32,637 nt of DNA, from assembly GCA_025054955.1 (NCBI GenBank), contig JANWZE010000043.1, positions 1 to 32,637 on the forward strand, read 5' to 3'. The notes beneath the pieces are model-generated. The model made no database searches. It was not told where the DNA came from and saw nothing but the letters and a program-made list of their open reading frames with translations. The stretch's first letter is position 1. Each line of letters opens with the position of its first letter. This DNA is from Blastocatellia bacterium (GTDB lineage Bacteria; Acidobacteriota; Blastocatellia; HR10; J050). Below, piece after piece: positions 7,778-15,701 of the stretch. Position numbers and translations under genes: made by a program.

Positions 7778-8704
7778 ATGATCAGTGAAATCAGAACTGT
7801 GACGCTTCATGTGTCGCGGATGGATGAATCGCTGAGCTTCTACACGGCGTTCACCGGATGGCATCTGCGACATCGTTACCGAATGGGCGGCGAGCTGCTC
7901 AAGAAACACTGGGGCCTGCCGGATGAACGCGAGATTGAAGTGGCGTTGCTGTGCAATGAGCACAATCCGATGGCGGGCCAGCTTCGATTGATCCGGTGCG
8001 CCGGGGTTGAACCTCGCCCGATGCGAGACCATCAGCGTCCGTGGGATGTAGGGCTTTTTGGTGTCAATTTCATGGTTGCAGATATTCACGCTCGACTGGA
8101 TGAGTTGAAACGCCGCGGCGCTCGCTTGCCCTCGGATGGTCCTGTTTCATACACCGCTGGCGACCGGCTCGTCAAAGAAGCGATGGTGCGTGGTCCTGAC
8201 GAGGAGGCGATCATGCTCATTGAGGTCAATCCGCCGCGGCCGGAGCTGACACCGCCCGGTGAGGCCTACAGCGAAGTGGTGACCTGCCCGCAGGTCGTCC
8301 ATGATGTGGATCGAGCCGTCGCCTTTTATCGAGACGCGCTCGGCTTGAGCGTCTGGCTGCGCACAGAGTTGTGCATGCCGGCCTTGGATGCGCTGATTGG
8401 CTTGCCGCCGGGGACGAGGCTAGGGTTAGTGTTGCTCACATCGGGCGAGAGCGTGACCGGCAAGGTGGAATTACTGCACTACCCGGAGCTTGATTCTCGA
8501 CCATCAGGCGGGTTGCCGCGCACCGGTTATTGTATGCTGAGTTTCACGGCGGATGACCTCGATCACCTGGCGCACCGGCTCGCGGGCGAAGGCGTGCAGA
8601 TTGTGGCCGCGCCGGAGGTTGTGGATTTCGGCCCAGAAGGCTCGTTCACTGCGATGAGCGTGCGGTCACCTGACGGCTTGTTGCACGAGTTCATTCAGCG
8701 TTGA
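7778..8704 (+). CDS. Two-domain VOC (glyoxalase / extradiol dioxygenase fold) protein 1
   Basis: A 308-residue cytoplasmic protein with two vicinal-oxygen-chelate units, about residues 5-150 and 165-308. Each shows the DxxxSLSFY / DRAVAFYRDALGL opening and an acidic-ending last strand (IMLIEV, LLHEFIQ). Family members are metal-dependent lyases, isomerases or dioxygenases. By eye, the usual first metal ligand (His at the start of the first strand of each module) is replaced by Thr in both units, so ordinary metal chemistry is doubtful. The C-terminal half is clearly paralogous to the protein at 16989 (shared GLPxGxxLxxVLL, GKxxLLxY and PDGxxxEFxQR patterns). Start supported by GAGG 9 nt upstream. 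Confidence 0.8.
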   Translation: MISEIRTVTLHVSRMDESLSFYTAFTGWHLRHRYRMGGELLKKHWGLPDEREIEVALLCNEHNPMAGQLRLIRCAGVEPRPMRDHQRPWDVGLFGVNFMVADIHARLDELKRRGARLPSDGPVSYTAGDRLVKEAMVRGPDEEAIMLIEVNPPRPELTPPGEAYSEVVTCPQVVHDVDRAVAFYRDALGLSVWLRTELCMPALDALIGLPPGTRLGLVLLTSGESVTGKVELLHYPELDSRPSGGLPRTGYCMLSFTADDLDHLAHRLAGEGVQIVAAPEVVDFGPEGSFTAMSVRSPDGLLHEFIQR

Positions 8705-8713
8705 GTGCGTGGT

Positions 8714-8796
8714 GGGGAAATCCGAAATCCCAAATCTGAAATCCCAAGCGTTTTGAATTTCGGATTTTGTGCTTGGGATTTCCCTCGGAAAGGGCT
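8714..8796 (+). repeat. Palindromic intergenic repeat, copy 2, abutting a start codon
   Basis: A short, diverged copy: GGGGAAATCCGAAATCCC, a degenerate centre (AAGCGTTTTGAATTTCGG), then the right end CCCTCGGAAAGGGCT. The SDR's ATG at 8797 is the very next base, so the repeat constitutes the whole immediate leader. AAGGG, 2 nt before the ATG, is the only purine-rich candidate for ribosome binding. Confidence 0.8.
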
Positions 8797-9510
8797 ATGT
8801 CCACCGTTTTGGTCACTGGATCAAATAGAGGCTTAGGGCTGGAATTCGTCCGCCAGTATGCTGCTGACAACTGGCGTGTTCATGCCTGTTGCCGAAATCT
8901 GCAGGCGGCCGCAGAGTTGCAGGCGCTAGCAAAATCGTATCAACCGTTGATTGAGATTCATGAGCTGGACGTAACCGATTTCGCCGCGATCGACGCGCTG
9001 GCCGATAGGCTGCGGGGCACGGCAATTGATGTCTTGATCAACAACGCTGGCGTGTATGGCCCGAAAGTTCGCTCAGAGAATGATCCGCGACAACAGTTCG
9101 GCATGATGGACTATGACATTTGGTCAATGGTAATACGGACCAATACCATGGGGCCGCTCAAAATGGCCGAGGCGTTCATCGAGCACGTGGCCATGAGCGA
9201 GCAAAAAAAGCTGGTCTATATTTCCAGTTCATTAGGCTCGATCGCCAGAACCGATGGTGGAACCTATGCCTATCGTTCCAGCAAAGCGGCGGGCAATATG
9301 GTGATGGCGACGCTGGCTCGCGATGTCGCGTCGCGCGGTATCAGTGTGTTGATTTTCTGTCCGGGTTGGGTCAAGACAGCGATGGGCGGAAAGCACGCGC
9401 TGCTGGAGGCGTCCGACAGTGTGCGCCACGTGAGGCAGTTGATTGCTGAGGCGACAATCGAGCAATCGGGGAGGTTCATTCACTATGATGGCGAGCCGCT
9501 GCCGTGGTAA
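8797..9510 (+). CDS. Short-chain dehydrogenase/reductase (C-factor-like SDR)
   Basis: A 237-residue NAD(P)-dependent oxidoreductase of classical SDR design. The cofactor loop TGSNRGLG is at 7-14, LINNAG at 80-85, the catalytic Ser in YISSSLGS (143-145), and Tyr159 and Lys163 in YAYRSSK. PGWVKTAMGG closes the site. It resembles the CsgA/C-factor-like subgroup but the substrate is open. The frame extends ten codons upstream into the repeat, which would give a repeat-encoded N-terminus. ATG 8797 is chosen because the Rossmann fold starts at residue 4. Translation initiation therefore depends on the end of palindromic repeat copy 2. Confidence 0.88.
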   Translation: MSTVLVTGSNRGLGLEFVRQYAADNWRVHACCRNLQAAAELQALAKSYQPLIEIHELDVTDFAAIDALADRLRGTAIDVLINNAGVYGPKVRSENDPRQQFGMMDYDIWSMVIRTNTMGPLKMAEAFIEHVAMSEQKKLVYISSSLGSIARTDGGTYAYRSSKAAGNMVMATLARDVASRGISVLIFCPGWVKTAMGGKHALLEASDSVRHVRQLIAEATIEQSGRFIHYDGEPLPW

Positions 9511-9643
9511 GTCGGGCGCTCGGGTGACGTCGGACAGGCCGAAGATAGTGGGTCAACGGACTCAGGGATGTCGCCTGCAAGGCCAGCAGCAATAGACCTA
9601 ATATTGGTGGCGTGGTTCACGAGCCTTGTTGCGGAGATGAGCG

Positions 9644-10087
9644 ATGACTGAACGGGAACGATTGCAAGCGATTGCTGGTGTTTGGTTGGGCACGTACACG
9701 CATCTGACGCCTGATGGCACAGTGTTGGATCGGTATACCAGTCGGCAGGAGTGCCGGTTGGAAGGCGACCAGTGGTATGAACGCATCATTTACAGAGTTG
9801 GCACAGATGAGCAGCAAACGTTCGATTTTCGCGCGCGTTTCGTGGGCGAGGAGTTGGTGTTTGAAGACGCTCAATTGCATGGTCAGACAACTCGCGTCAG
9901 CGATGACGTTTCGATCTTTGATTACTACTGGAAGGACCGGCCTCACATCCGCATCGTTGAGACGATTGTGGTCAGTCGGCCTGATCGAAAATCGCGCATC
10001 TGGCAAACGTTTGAGCACGGCCAGTTGGTCAAGGTGACCATCATTGACGAGCGCCGAAGCGATGAGCAGCCAGCCATCTGGTATTAA
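9644..10087 (+). CDS. Unrecognised small beta-rich protein, possibly calycin/lipocalin-like
   Basis: A 147-residue protein without signal peptide or membrane segment. It begins with GVWLGTYTHLTPDGTVLDR and continues as alternating strands with many Tyr, Trp and charged residues (WYERIIYRV, FDFRARFVGEELVFEDAQLHG, SIFDYYWKD). This pattern recalls lipocalin/fatty-acid-binding beta barrels; that is only an impression. The coding call rests on length, sensible composition and a tight 14-bp spacing to the next gene, with which it probably forms an operon. It could bind the pathway's hydrophobic substrate. Confidence 0.65.
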   Translation: MTERERLQAIAGVWLGTYTHLTPDGTVLDRYTSRQECRLEGDQWYERIIYRVGTDEQQTFDFRARFVGEELVFEDAQLHGQTTRVSDDVSIFDYYWKDRPHIRIVETIVVSRPDRKSRIWQTFEHGQLVKVTIIDERRSDEQPAIWY

Positions 10088-10101
10088 GGGCGGAAGATTG
10101 C

Positions 10102-10791
10102 ATGGGCCAATTTCAGCATCTATATGGCAAGCTCTCCTACCGCCAGAAAGCGACAGGTCGCGAGCGGGGGCGCGAGTTTTGGTCATTGACGCGCAATCGC
10201 GATGGAACACGCACGATGAGGTGTTTATCCATGACCGATGACTCCGCGTTTGTTCGTGATGCAACCTATACGCTTGGTCTTGATCATCGGCCCGCTGATG
10301 TGTTTGTTCGCTTGCAGGTCGCTGATCAATTTGTTGGCGCTGGTTATTTTCGTGTTGACGGAGATCAGCTTCATGTCGTCGCCGATGGCGCTGCGTTCGG
10401 TCGCGCTGTTCAGACGCTACAGGTGCCCCGGCTGTTTCACATTGAGACCCATGCGGTGATGTTGGATGGTTGGTTCTGTTGGTGTCTCGACCTGTCGCAA
10501 CCCGGCGAGCAGCAGGTTGTCCACTACAATACTTCGACGCGGTGGAATGGCATCGATGGCCCGCTTGGGCGATTGGAAGCGATCTCTGCAACCATCATCG
10601 GCGATGAGCAAATTCGCGTGCCGGCGGGCACATTTCAGGCGACCCACTTTCGCCTCACATCCGGCGAGAAAAGCATTGCTCCAGCCGACCTGTGGGTGAC
10701 CGGCTCCGACCATCTGTTAGTGAAGTACGATTGGAATGAATTCGGTCTGGAGTACATCCTTGAATCACTGGCTCCCGAAGGCGCGTCCTAG
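10102..10791 (+). CDS. Conserved-looking hypothetical protein, possibly DUF3108/DUF6134-like
   Basis: A 229-residue protein, beta-rich, lacking a signal peptide. The C-terminal pattern (IRVPAGTFQATHFRLTSG, then PADLWVTGSDHLLVKYDW) resembles the end of DUF3108-type proteins, where a VPAGxFxxxH segment is followed by a W-V strand. That match is from memory and only moderate. GGAAG lies 5-6 nt before ATG 10102. It starts 14 bp after the preceding small protein and is probably co-translated with it. No catalytic motif was recognised. Confidence 0.65.
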   Translation: MGQFQHLYGKLSYRQKATGRERGREFWSLTRNRDGTRTMRCLSMTDDSAFVRDATYTLGLDHRPADVFVRLQVADQFVGAGYFRVDGDQLHVVADGAAFGRAVQTLQVPRLFHIETHAVMLDGWFCWCLDLSQPGEQQVVHYNTSTRWNGIDGPLGRLEAISATIIGDEQIRVPAGTFQATHFRLTSGEKSIAPADLWVTGSDHLLVKYDWNEFGLEYILESLAPEGAS

Positions 10792-10840
10792 AAGAGTGGT
10801 TCATATCGTCGGTGAGGACGCGGGAGAAAAGATGAAGAAC

Positions 10841-10911
10841 AAGCACAGATTCACTGCAAGCACAGATTCACTGATTGACCAATTGAAAATCTCTTCGTCA
10901 GTGAATCTGTG
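10841..10911. repeat. CACAGATTCACTG direct and inverted repeat (hairpin)
   Basis: A 17-bp unit (AAGCACAGATTCACTG plus one base) is tandemly duplicated at 10841-10857 and 10858-10874. The second copy forms a perfect 14-bp inverted repeat with 10898-10911 (TCAGTGAATCTGTG) around a 23-nt loop. It sits just before the Sel1-like gene. It may act as a transcript-stabilising or terminating hairpin; the following TCTGCGTTTTC is a weak T-tract. Confidence 0.7.
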
Positions 10912-10932
10912 TCTGCGTTTTCGGAGTAGAAA

Positions 10933-11547
10933 ATGAGCAAACTGCATTTTGTGTTGATGTCTCTATTTCTGTTGTGTTGCGCTGAGAGGATAAGCGTTTA
11001 TGGGCAGGTGACCGAATGTGACCGGCTGGCCGCGCATCCGTCTGATCCAGACAAGCTGACCGAGGGCGTAGCCACAGCGACGCTGATGCAGGCGCTGGCG
11101 CCGGCCATTGCGGCGTGTGAGCAAGCGGTGACCGCCGAGCCTGACAATCCTCGTCTGAACTATCAACTGGGGCGCGTCTTGTTCTACAACAAAGAATATG
11201 CTCGTGGCTTCCGCTATGTGGAGAAAGCCGCTGCGCTGGGGTATCGTCAAGCTCAATTCGTGGCCGGTTTGATTTACGCTGACGGACAAGAGGGATTCAT
11301 GAAGCCAGACCATTGCCGTTCGCTTCCGCTTTGGCAACAGGCTGCCGATCGCGGCCACTATGCCGCCGAAGTGAGCTTGAGCCGGAATTACCTGCGCGGC
11401 GTCTATGATCGGTGTGATGCCCAGTTGAAGCGGGAGGCAATTGTCGGGTATCTGCAGTCAGCCAGCAAGAAGACGAAGAGCTATTATGAAAAGCTGTTAG
11501 TCGAATACCTGCTTGAGCAAGCAGAGAAGAGCAAACGCAAGCGATGA
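10933..11547 (+). CDS. Exported Sel1-like / TPR-like repeat protein
   Basis: A 204-residue protein with an N-terminal signal peptide (hydrophobic LHFVLMSLFLLCC, likely cleavage near VYG-QV), so it is periplasmic or an anchored envelope protein. After it come helical repeats: EPDNPRLNYQLGRVLFYNKEYARGFRYVEKAAALGYRQAQFVAGLIYADG and PLWQQAADRGHYAAEVSLSRNYLRG. These match the alternating Ala/Gly/Leu spacing of Sel1/TPR units. Such repeats usually mediate protein-protein contacts. The C-terminus is very basic (KSKRKR). Its stop overlaps the start of the exported VOC gene (ATGA at 11544-11547), implying translational coupling and possibly a shared periplasmic function. Confidence 0.75.
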   Translation: MSKLHFVLMSLFLLCCAERISVYGQVTECDRLAAHPSDPDKLTEGVATATLMQALAPAIAACEQAVTAEPDNPRLNYQLGRVLFYNKEYARGFRYVEKAAALGYRQAQFVAGLIYADGQEGFMKPDHCRSLPLWQQAADRGHYAAEVSLSRNYLRGVYDRCDAQLKREAIVGYLQSASKKTKSYYEKLLVEYLLEQAEKSKRKR

Positions 11548-12650
11548 GGCTCATCAGTATGAGATGGCGCGCGATTGTGTTACTCATTGGGATAACGATG
11601 TGGGCCATGCCCACGCAGGCGGATCGCCTGACGATCGGCGGCATCTACGAAGTCTGCATTGGCGTGACCGACCCGATTCCTCAGCTTCGATATTGGGAGC
11701 TGTTTGGCTATCGCATTGGGGTGAGTGGCCACTTCAGCGCCTCGCAGGCGAAAGCATTGTACGGCGTGGATTCTGCCCTACGCTCCATCCGGCTCTATCA
11801 TCAGGAGGCTGATCATGGGTTGGTGCGGTTGATGGTGTGGGAGCGGCCGGTCAATGAAGGTCTTGGCCTGGCGAAGATGTTAGCGCCGGGAAGCCGGTGG
11901 ACGTCTACGCTGACCAAGGATGTGTTGGACCTCTTCAACCATGCTGAAGCGGCTGAGCGGGCTGGCTATCCAATTAAAATTGTGCCGCCTCAGTATTCAG
12001 AGATTTACGATTTTGGTAAAGCTGAACCGTTTGTCGGAAAACTGATGGGTGTGCGCGAGCTGATCGTTTTGCAGCCACTGACGCGAAATATGTTCTTCCA
12101 ACGATTTGGTTACGATTTGCCGCATTATGGCCGAGTCAATGAAGCCGCCAAATTCCGCGCCAGCCAGATCACGCATGTTGGTTTGGTCTTTCAGAGTGAC
12201 AATCCCGATGACGCTACGTTTTATCGTGACGTGCTCGGCCTGAAGCCCCAGAGCCTGGAACGGCATGTAACCTACCACACGCTGGATGAATCCTCACGAC
12301 GACTCTACGGCATGCAGCCAGGCGATCAGTATTTTGGCTCAACGTTTGATAATCCGCGCTCGGGATCACGGCCTGAAGAAGCCATCTCAGGGCGACTCCT
12401 GCTCAGGCGAATTCCAACCGCTGTCAAGGAAGAAAACCTCATGCACCGATCCAAGCCAGGCTGTTTAGGCTTATCGCTCTACACCTATCGAGTCGCTCCG
12501 CTTGAGTCCTATCACGAACGTGTCAAAGCCAGTCGCGCCTCCGGCGTCACGCCGATCATGGTCAACGAATTCGGCGAACGCAGTTTCTCGTTCGTGGCGC
12601 CGGATGGACACTTCTGGACGCTGATAGAGACTGAGTCTACGGCGAGATAG
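11544..12650 (+). CDS. Exported two-domain VOC protein 2
   Basis: A 368-residue VOC-superfamily protein that, unlike its three neighbours, begins with an export signal (WRAIVLLIGITMWAMPTQA, cleavage near TQA-DR), pointing to the periplasm. Module 1 runs about 30-180, module 2 about 205-365 (ITHVGLVFQSDN...ATFYRDVLGL, ending FVAPDGHFWTLIETE). By eye, module 2 keeps the opening His and a terminal Glu that usually bind metal, and module 1 has Glu at the opening position. A metal-dependent reaction is therefore more plausible here than in the other three. The ATG overlaps the previous stop; an internal ATG at 11559 would still leave a complete signal. The reaction is unknown. Confidence 0.75.
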   Translation: MRLISMRWRAIVLLIGITMWAMPTQADRLTIGGIYEVCIGVTDPIPQLRYWELFGYRIGVSGHFSASQAKALYGVDSALRSIRLYHQEADHGLVRLMVWERPVNEGLGLAKMLAPGSRWTSTLTKDVLDLFNHAEAAERAGYPIKIVPPQYSEIYDFGKAEPFVGKLMGVRELIVLQPLTRNMFFQRFGYDLPHYGRVNEAAKFRASQITHVGLVFQSDNPDDATFYRDVLGLKPQSLERHVTYHTLDESSRRLYGMQPGDQYFGSTFDNPRSGSRPEEAISGRLLLRRIPTAVKEENLMHRSKPGCLGLSLYTYRVAPLESYHERVKASRASGVTPIMVNEFGERSFSFVAPDGHFWTLIETESTAR

Positions 12651-12677
12651 TTTCGGGCGATTGATTGCCATGCGGAA

Positions 12678-12829
12678 CCCCTGCGGGGAAATCCGAAATC
12701 CGAAGCACGAAATCCCAAGCCCTCTTCGAGGGAAATCCGAAATCCGAAATCCGAAATCCGAAACGTTCGTATTTGGGGTTTCGTGCTTCGGATTTCCCCG
12801 CAGGGGCTTGGGATTTCCCTCGAAGAGGG
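12678..12829 (+). repeat. Palindromic intergenic repeat, copy 3 (most symmetric)
   Basis: The left arm reads CCCCTGCGGGG ... GCACGAAATCCCAAG and then CCCTCTTCGAGGG. The right arm returns TTTCGTGC, CCCCGCAGGGG and CCCTCGAAGAGGG. Both hairpin modules therefore occur on both arms, in opposite orientation, and could fold into one long hairpin. The centre is degenerate (CCGAAACGTTCG). It sits between two VOC genes. The right end is 60 bp before the chosen start of VOC 3. Confidence 0.85.
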
Positions 12830-12889
12830 TGTGGTGGTTTTCGTAGTCAAATCGTTTTCATCATGTCATGATGAGTGAGGTACTCTTCA

Positions 12890-13804
12890 ATGCTCGAACC
12901 CCTGCTGAGATTCATCATGATCGTCACGATCGCGGCGCACGACTTGGAAGCCGTCGAACGAGCATACCGTCAGTATTTCAACTACCAGGTCGTGGCTCGC
13001 GGCAAAGTCACCGCAGCTTTAGCCAGAGCGTGGGGCGCGCCGAACGTAGTTGGTCGGCGTTATCTCTTGTTGCAGCCGGAGAGCGGCCAGCCGGTCTACT
13101 TGCGTTTCATTGAGATGCCGCTGGTGCCCGGCTATGAGCCGCTGCGCACATTCGGATGGAATTGCACAGAAATCCTCGTCAAGGATGTTGACCGGCTGGC
13201 GCATCAATTGGAGGGGTCGCCTTTTCGCATCATTGGGCCGCCGAGAAATCTATCTTCGGACGAGAACATTCGCGCAATGCAAGTGCTTGGCCCGGCCAAT
13301 GAGGTGCTGTATCTGACGCGGATCATTCCCGGCGCGTCAGGCTTCAATCTAGGCAGCGCGCAGACGGACGTAGATCGCGTCTTCATCGTGGTGCTGGGCG
13401 TCAAGGATATTGAGCAAGCAACACGGTTCTATCGTGAGCAGTTCAACATGCCGACAACGAAGCCGATGGGCGTGCGTATGTCAGCTTTATCTAAAGCGCA
13501 CGGGCTTGATCCTGAGCAATTACATCCGCTCGCGATTGTGCAATTCGTCAAAGATTTTTTGATCGAAGTTGACCAGTATCCTGCGTCGGCGACAGAGCGG
13601 CCACAGCGAGCAGGTGATATGCCGCCGGGCCTGGCGATGGTTTCGTTCATTGTGAACTCGCTCGATTCGTTGCGCGTCAAGTTTGTGGCTCCGCCGAAGA
13701 AGATCAATACAGCCCCATACGATGGGCGGCGCGTTGCTGTCACGGTTGGACCATCGGGTGAATGGATCGAGCTGGTTGAAGATCGCCGGTTCAAGTCCGA
13801 ATGA
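12890..13804 (+). CDS. Two-domain VOC protein 3
   Basis: A 304-residue cytoplasmic VOC protein. Module 1 (about 8-145) opens with IVTIAAHDLEAVERAYRQYF and module 2 (about 160-300) with VFIVVLGVKDIEQATRFYREQF, ending GPSGEWIELVED. At the position of the first metal ligand both modules have Ile in my hand alignment, so metal binding looks lost. The frame opens with a GTG at 12875, but ATG 12890 has GAGG (12877-12880) at a normal 9-nt spacing. Flanked on both sides by palindromic repeats (copies 3 and 4), like a cassette. Function unknown; it may bind or isomerise a pathway intermediate. Confidence 0.75.
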   Translation: MLEPLLRFIMIVTIAAHDLEAVERAYRQYFNYQVVARGKVTAALARAWGAPNVVGRRYLLLQPESGQPVYLRFIEMPLVPGYEPLRTFGWNCTEILVKDVDRLAHQLEGSPFRIIGPPRNLSSDENIRAMQVLGPANEVLYLTRIIPGASGFNLGSAQTDVDRVFIVVLGVKDIEQATRFYREQFNMPTTKPMGVRMSALSKAHGLDPEQLHPLAIVQFVKDFLIEVDQYPASATERPQRAGDMPPGLAMVSFIVNSLDSLRVKFVAPPKKINTAPYDGRRVAVTVGPSGEWIELVEDRRFKSE

Positions 13805-13832
13805 AGCTCAGTAGCATGCCCAAGCGCCGAAG

Positions 13833-13920
13833 CCCCTGCGGGCAAATTCCAAGCGCGAAACCCGAAATCCGAAACGTTTCGGATTTCGGATTTGGAATTT
13901 CGGATTTCCCTCGAAGAGGG
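13833..13920 (+). repeat. Palindromic intergenic repeat, copy 4, abutting a start codon
   Basis: CCCCTGCGGGC, AAGCGCGAAACCC, a perfect CCGAAACGTTTCGG palindrome (13869-13882), TTTCGGATTTGGAATTTCGG and a terminal CCCTCGAAGAGGG. Only TT separates it from ATG 13923 of the first membrane protein. Confidence 0.85.
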
Positions 13921-13922
13921 TT

Positions 13923-14633
13923 ATGGAGCTTCTCTATGACATTCTGAAGGCGATTCACATTCTGATGGCGGTTCTGTGGTTAGGAACCGACATCGGGACA
14001 TTTGCTTCGTTTCGGCGTATGCGCGACGCGACGCTCTCGGTTTCAACGCGGCTTTCGATGAGTCACCTTTCAGACTTGCTCGATATGGGGCCGCGCTCAG
14101 CATTGGTGATTCTGTTGATGCTGGGCTTGTACATGACGCATCTGGGTGAGTTCGGCTTGAGCGGCCCGACAGGCAGTCTGCTGGCGCAAGTGAGCGCCTT
14201 GATCGGCTTGTTGTGGCTTGCTGGTGTATGGCATCAATACTGGGTGACGCATCCGCCTGCCGGTCAGACGCGGTCGCCTGCGCATGTTCGGTTTCAACGC
14301 GCCTTTCGCACGTTTGATATTTACTGGCGCGTTGGCGTATCGCTGGCGCTGGCGCTGCTTGCGGTTGCTTCATTGGCCGGCGCGGGGCCGTTCCGCTCAG
14401 CGTGGCTGGCGTGGAAGTTAATCCTGTTTGCCGGTATTGTGGCGTGTGGCGTTGGCATCCGCATCGTGATTCCCCGCATTGTCGCCTGCATGAGCGACAT
14501 TGCTGCCAATGGTTCGTCGCCCGAACGTGAAGCGAGGTTGACACAGGTGGCGCGACCGGCGCAGATGTTCGTATGGAGCATCTGGTTACTACTGATCTTG
14601 ATCAGTTGGTTGGCTGTGGCCAAGCCGGAATGA
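13923..14633 (+). CDS. Six-helix integral membrane protein A (DUF2269/CopD-like)
   Basis: A 236-residue inner-membrane protein with about six hydrophobic segments: roughly 8-28, 59-75, 86-103, 137-155, 160-183 and 214-232. It opens with LKAIHILMAVLWLGTDIG, a His-containing first helix reminiscent of DUF2269/CopD-like proteins, in which such His residues can bind haem or metal. The segment WKLILFAGIVACGVGIRIVI is shared with the next gene (WKSLIFAGVVACGLWARFAL), so the two are paralogues. Start 13923 is preceded only by the repeat's GAGGG, 2 nt away. Its exact role (electron transfer, transport) cannot be told. Confidence 0.75.
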   Translation: MELLYDILKAIHILMAVLWLGTDIGTFASFRRMRDATLSVSTRLSMSHLSDLLDMGPRSALVILLMLGLYMTHLGEFGLSGPTGSLLAQVSALIGLLWLAGVWHQYWVTHPPAGQTRSPAHVRFQRAFRTFDIYWRVGVSLALALLAVASLAGAGPFRSAWLAWKLILFAGIVACGVGIRIVIPRIVACMSDIAANGSSPEREARLTQVARPAQMFVWSIWLLLILISWLAVAKPE

Positions 14634-14724
14634 TGCAACGCAGCAGCCAGGCCTCGGGCATCTTCGCGGCCTGCTCTCGTCCTAGTGGTGGCCAAGCCGG
14701 AATGATGCAACGCAGCAGCCAGGC
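14616..14724. repeat. 37-bp perfect direct repeat over a gene end
   Basis: Bases 14616-14652 and 14688-14724 are identical over 37 bp (offset 72 bp). The first copy includes the last six codons and the TGA stop of the membrane protein A gene; the second lies downstream as a non-coding remnant. It looks like a local duplication. A GGGGGTAAACCCCC hairpin follows at 14738-14751. Confidence 0.85.
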
Positions 14725-14758
14725 GCCATGAGGCCCTGGGGGTAAACCCCCGCCGGGA

Positions 14759-14903
14759 GAAATCCGAAATTCGAAGCACGAAATCCCAAGCCCCTGCGGG
14801 GAAATCCGAAGCACGAAACCCCAAATCCGAAACGTTTCGGATTTCGGATTTAGGATTTCGGATTTCCCTCGAAGAGGGCTTGGGCTTTCCCTCGAAGAGG
14901 GCT
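14759..14903 (+). repeat. Palindromic intergenic repeat, copy 5, abutting a start codon
   Basis: Starts GAAATCCGAAATTCGAAGCACG, contains CCCCTGCGGGG, a perfect CCGAAACGTTTCGG palindrome (14827-14840), and ends in two CCCTCGAAGAGGGCT units. The final GAGGG stands 3 nt before ATG 14905 of membrane protein B. Confidence 0.85.
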
Positions 14904-14904
14904 G

Positions 14905-15612
14905 ATGTTTGATTCATTTGTTTTGCTCAAGACCGCTCACATTCTGCTGCTGGCCACCTGGTTGGGCGTGGACATTGGCGTGCTGGCCTGCGGTTGGTTG
15001 ATTGGTCGGCATCAATCGTCTGTTGAAACGCGCGCGCAATTCGCTCGTTTGATGGTCTGGCTGGGGCTGTGGCCGGCGCTGAGTCTGGTGTTGACGGTGC
15101 TGGTCGCATTGGCGCTTGTATTCGTGGGACGTTTGGGGTTCGTGGGATGGCCTGCGGATACAACCGCTCAATGGATGCAGTGGCTGGCTGCGCTGACGTT
15201 TCTCTGGTTGATTGCAACTGTGACCGCGTTTGCTCTCAACGTTCGTGATGCGGGCGTCGCGTGGTTGCGAACGTGCCAGCGCGGTTTCATCTGGTTCGAT
15301 ACATTGCTTCGTTGCGCTGTGGTGATTGGCTTTGCTTGGCTCGCGCTGAGAGCTTGGCAGGACGAAACACTTCTTTTTCTCGACTACTTGCGATGGAAAT
15401 CATTGATCTTTGCCGGTGTGGTCGCCTGCGGCCTCTGGGCGCGATTTGCGTTAAGAGAATTCCTACCGACGCTCTCAATCATTGCGCAACAAGGCTCAAC
15501 AGAGGAGCTGGAAAAGCGACTCACTCGCCAGATGCGAGCAGCGACTGTTCCTATGCTGATCAGTTGGGCTGGCCTCGTGGCCAATATCTTTATCGCTGTG
15601 ATCCAATTTTGA
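14905..15612 (+). CDS. Six-helix integral membrane protein B, paralogue of A
   Basis: A 235-residue inner-membrane protein with the same plan as its upstream neighbour: FVLLKTAHILLLATWLGVDIG at the N-terminus, several further hydrophobic helices, and WKSLIFAGVVACGLWARF at a matching position. Both keep the first-helix His and the W-L-G-x-D-I-G signature, which suggests a shared haem, metal or ligand site. Divergence is high, so the duplication is old. The start is set by the short spacing to repeat copy 5 and by the immediate start of helix 1. They may form a heterodimeric membrane complex serving one of the redox enzymes; that is inference. Confidence 0.75.
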   Translation: MFDSFVLLKTAHILLLATWLGVDIGVLACGWLIGRHQSSVETRAQFARLMVWLGLWPALSLVLTVLVALALVFVGRLGFVGWPADTTAQWMQWLAALTFLWLIATVTAFALNVRDAGVAWLRTCQRGFIWFDTLLRCAVVIGFAWLALRAWQDETLLFLDYLRWKSLIFAGVVACGLWARFALREFLPTLSIIAQQGSTEELEKRLTRQMRAATVPMLISWAGLVANIFIAVIQF

Positions 15613-15701
15613 GGCTCGACACAAAGAAGCTGTTCATCGCGCCGGCAGCGACATTCAGAAACGATGAGACTGGAGCGCCGGCGGGAACGCTTGGAGCACA
15701 T

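Noticed and set aside
9617-10591. 324-codon open frame on the minus strand
   Set aside because: It lies antisense to two plus-strand genes, is rich in Arg, His, Gln and Ser as expected of a shadow frame, and has no recognisable domain.
12512-12871. Open frames on both strands over palindromic repeat copy 3 (and similar ones at 5778-6069, 14321-14917, 16716-17090)
   Set aside because: They translate the repeat itself (ISDFGFRIS-like peptides). The same peptide arises from every copy, and they lack ribosome-binding sites and family resemblance.
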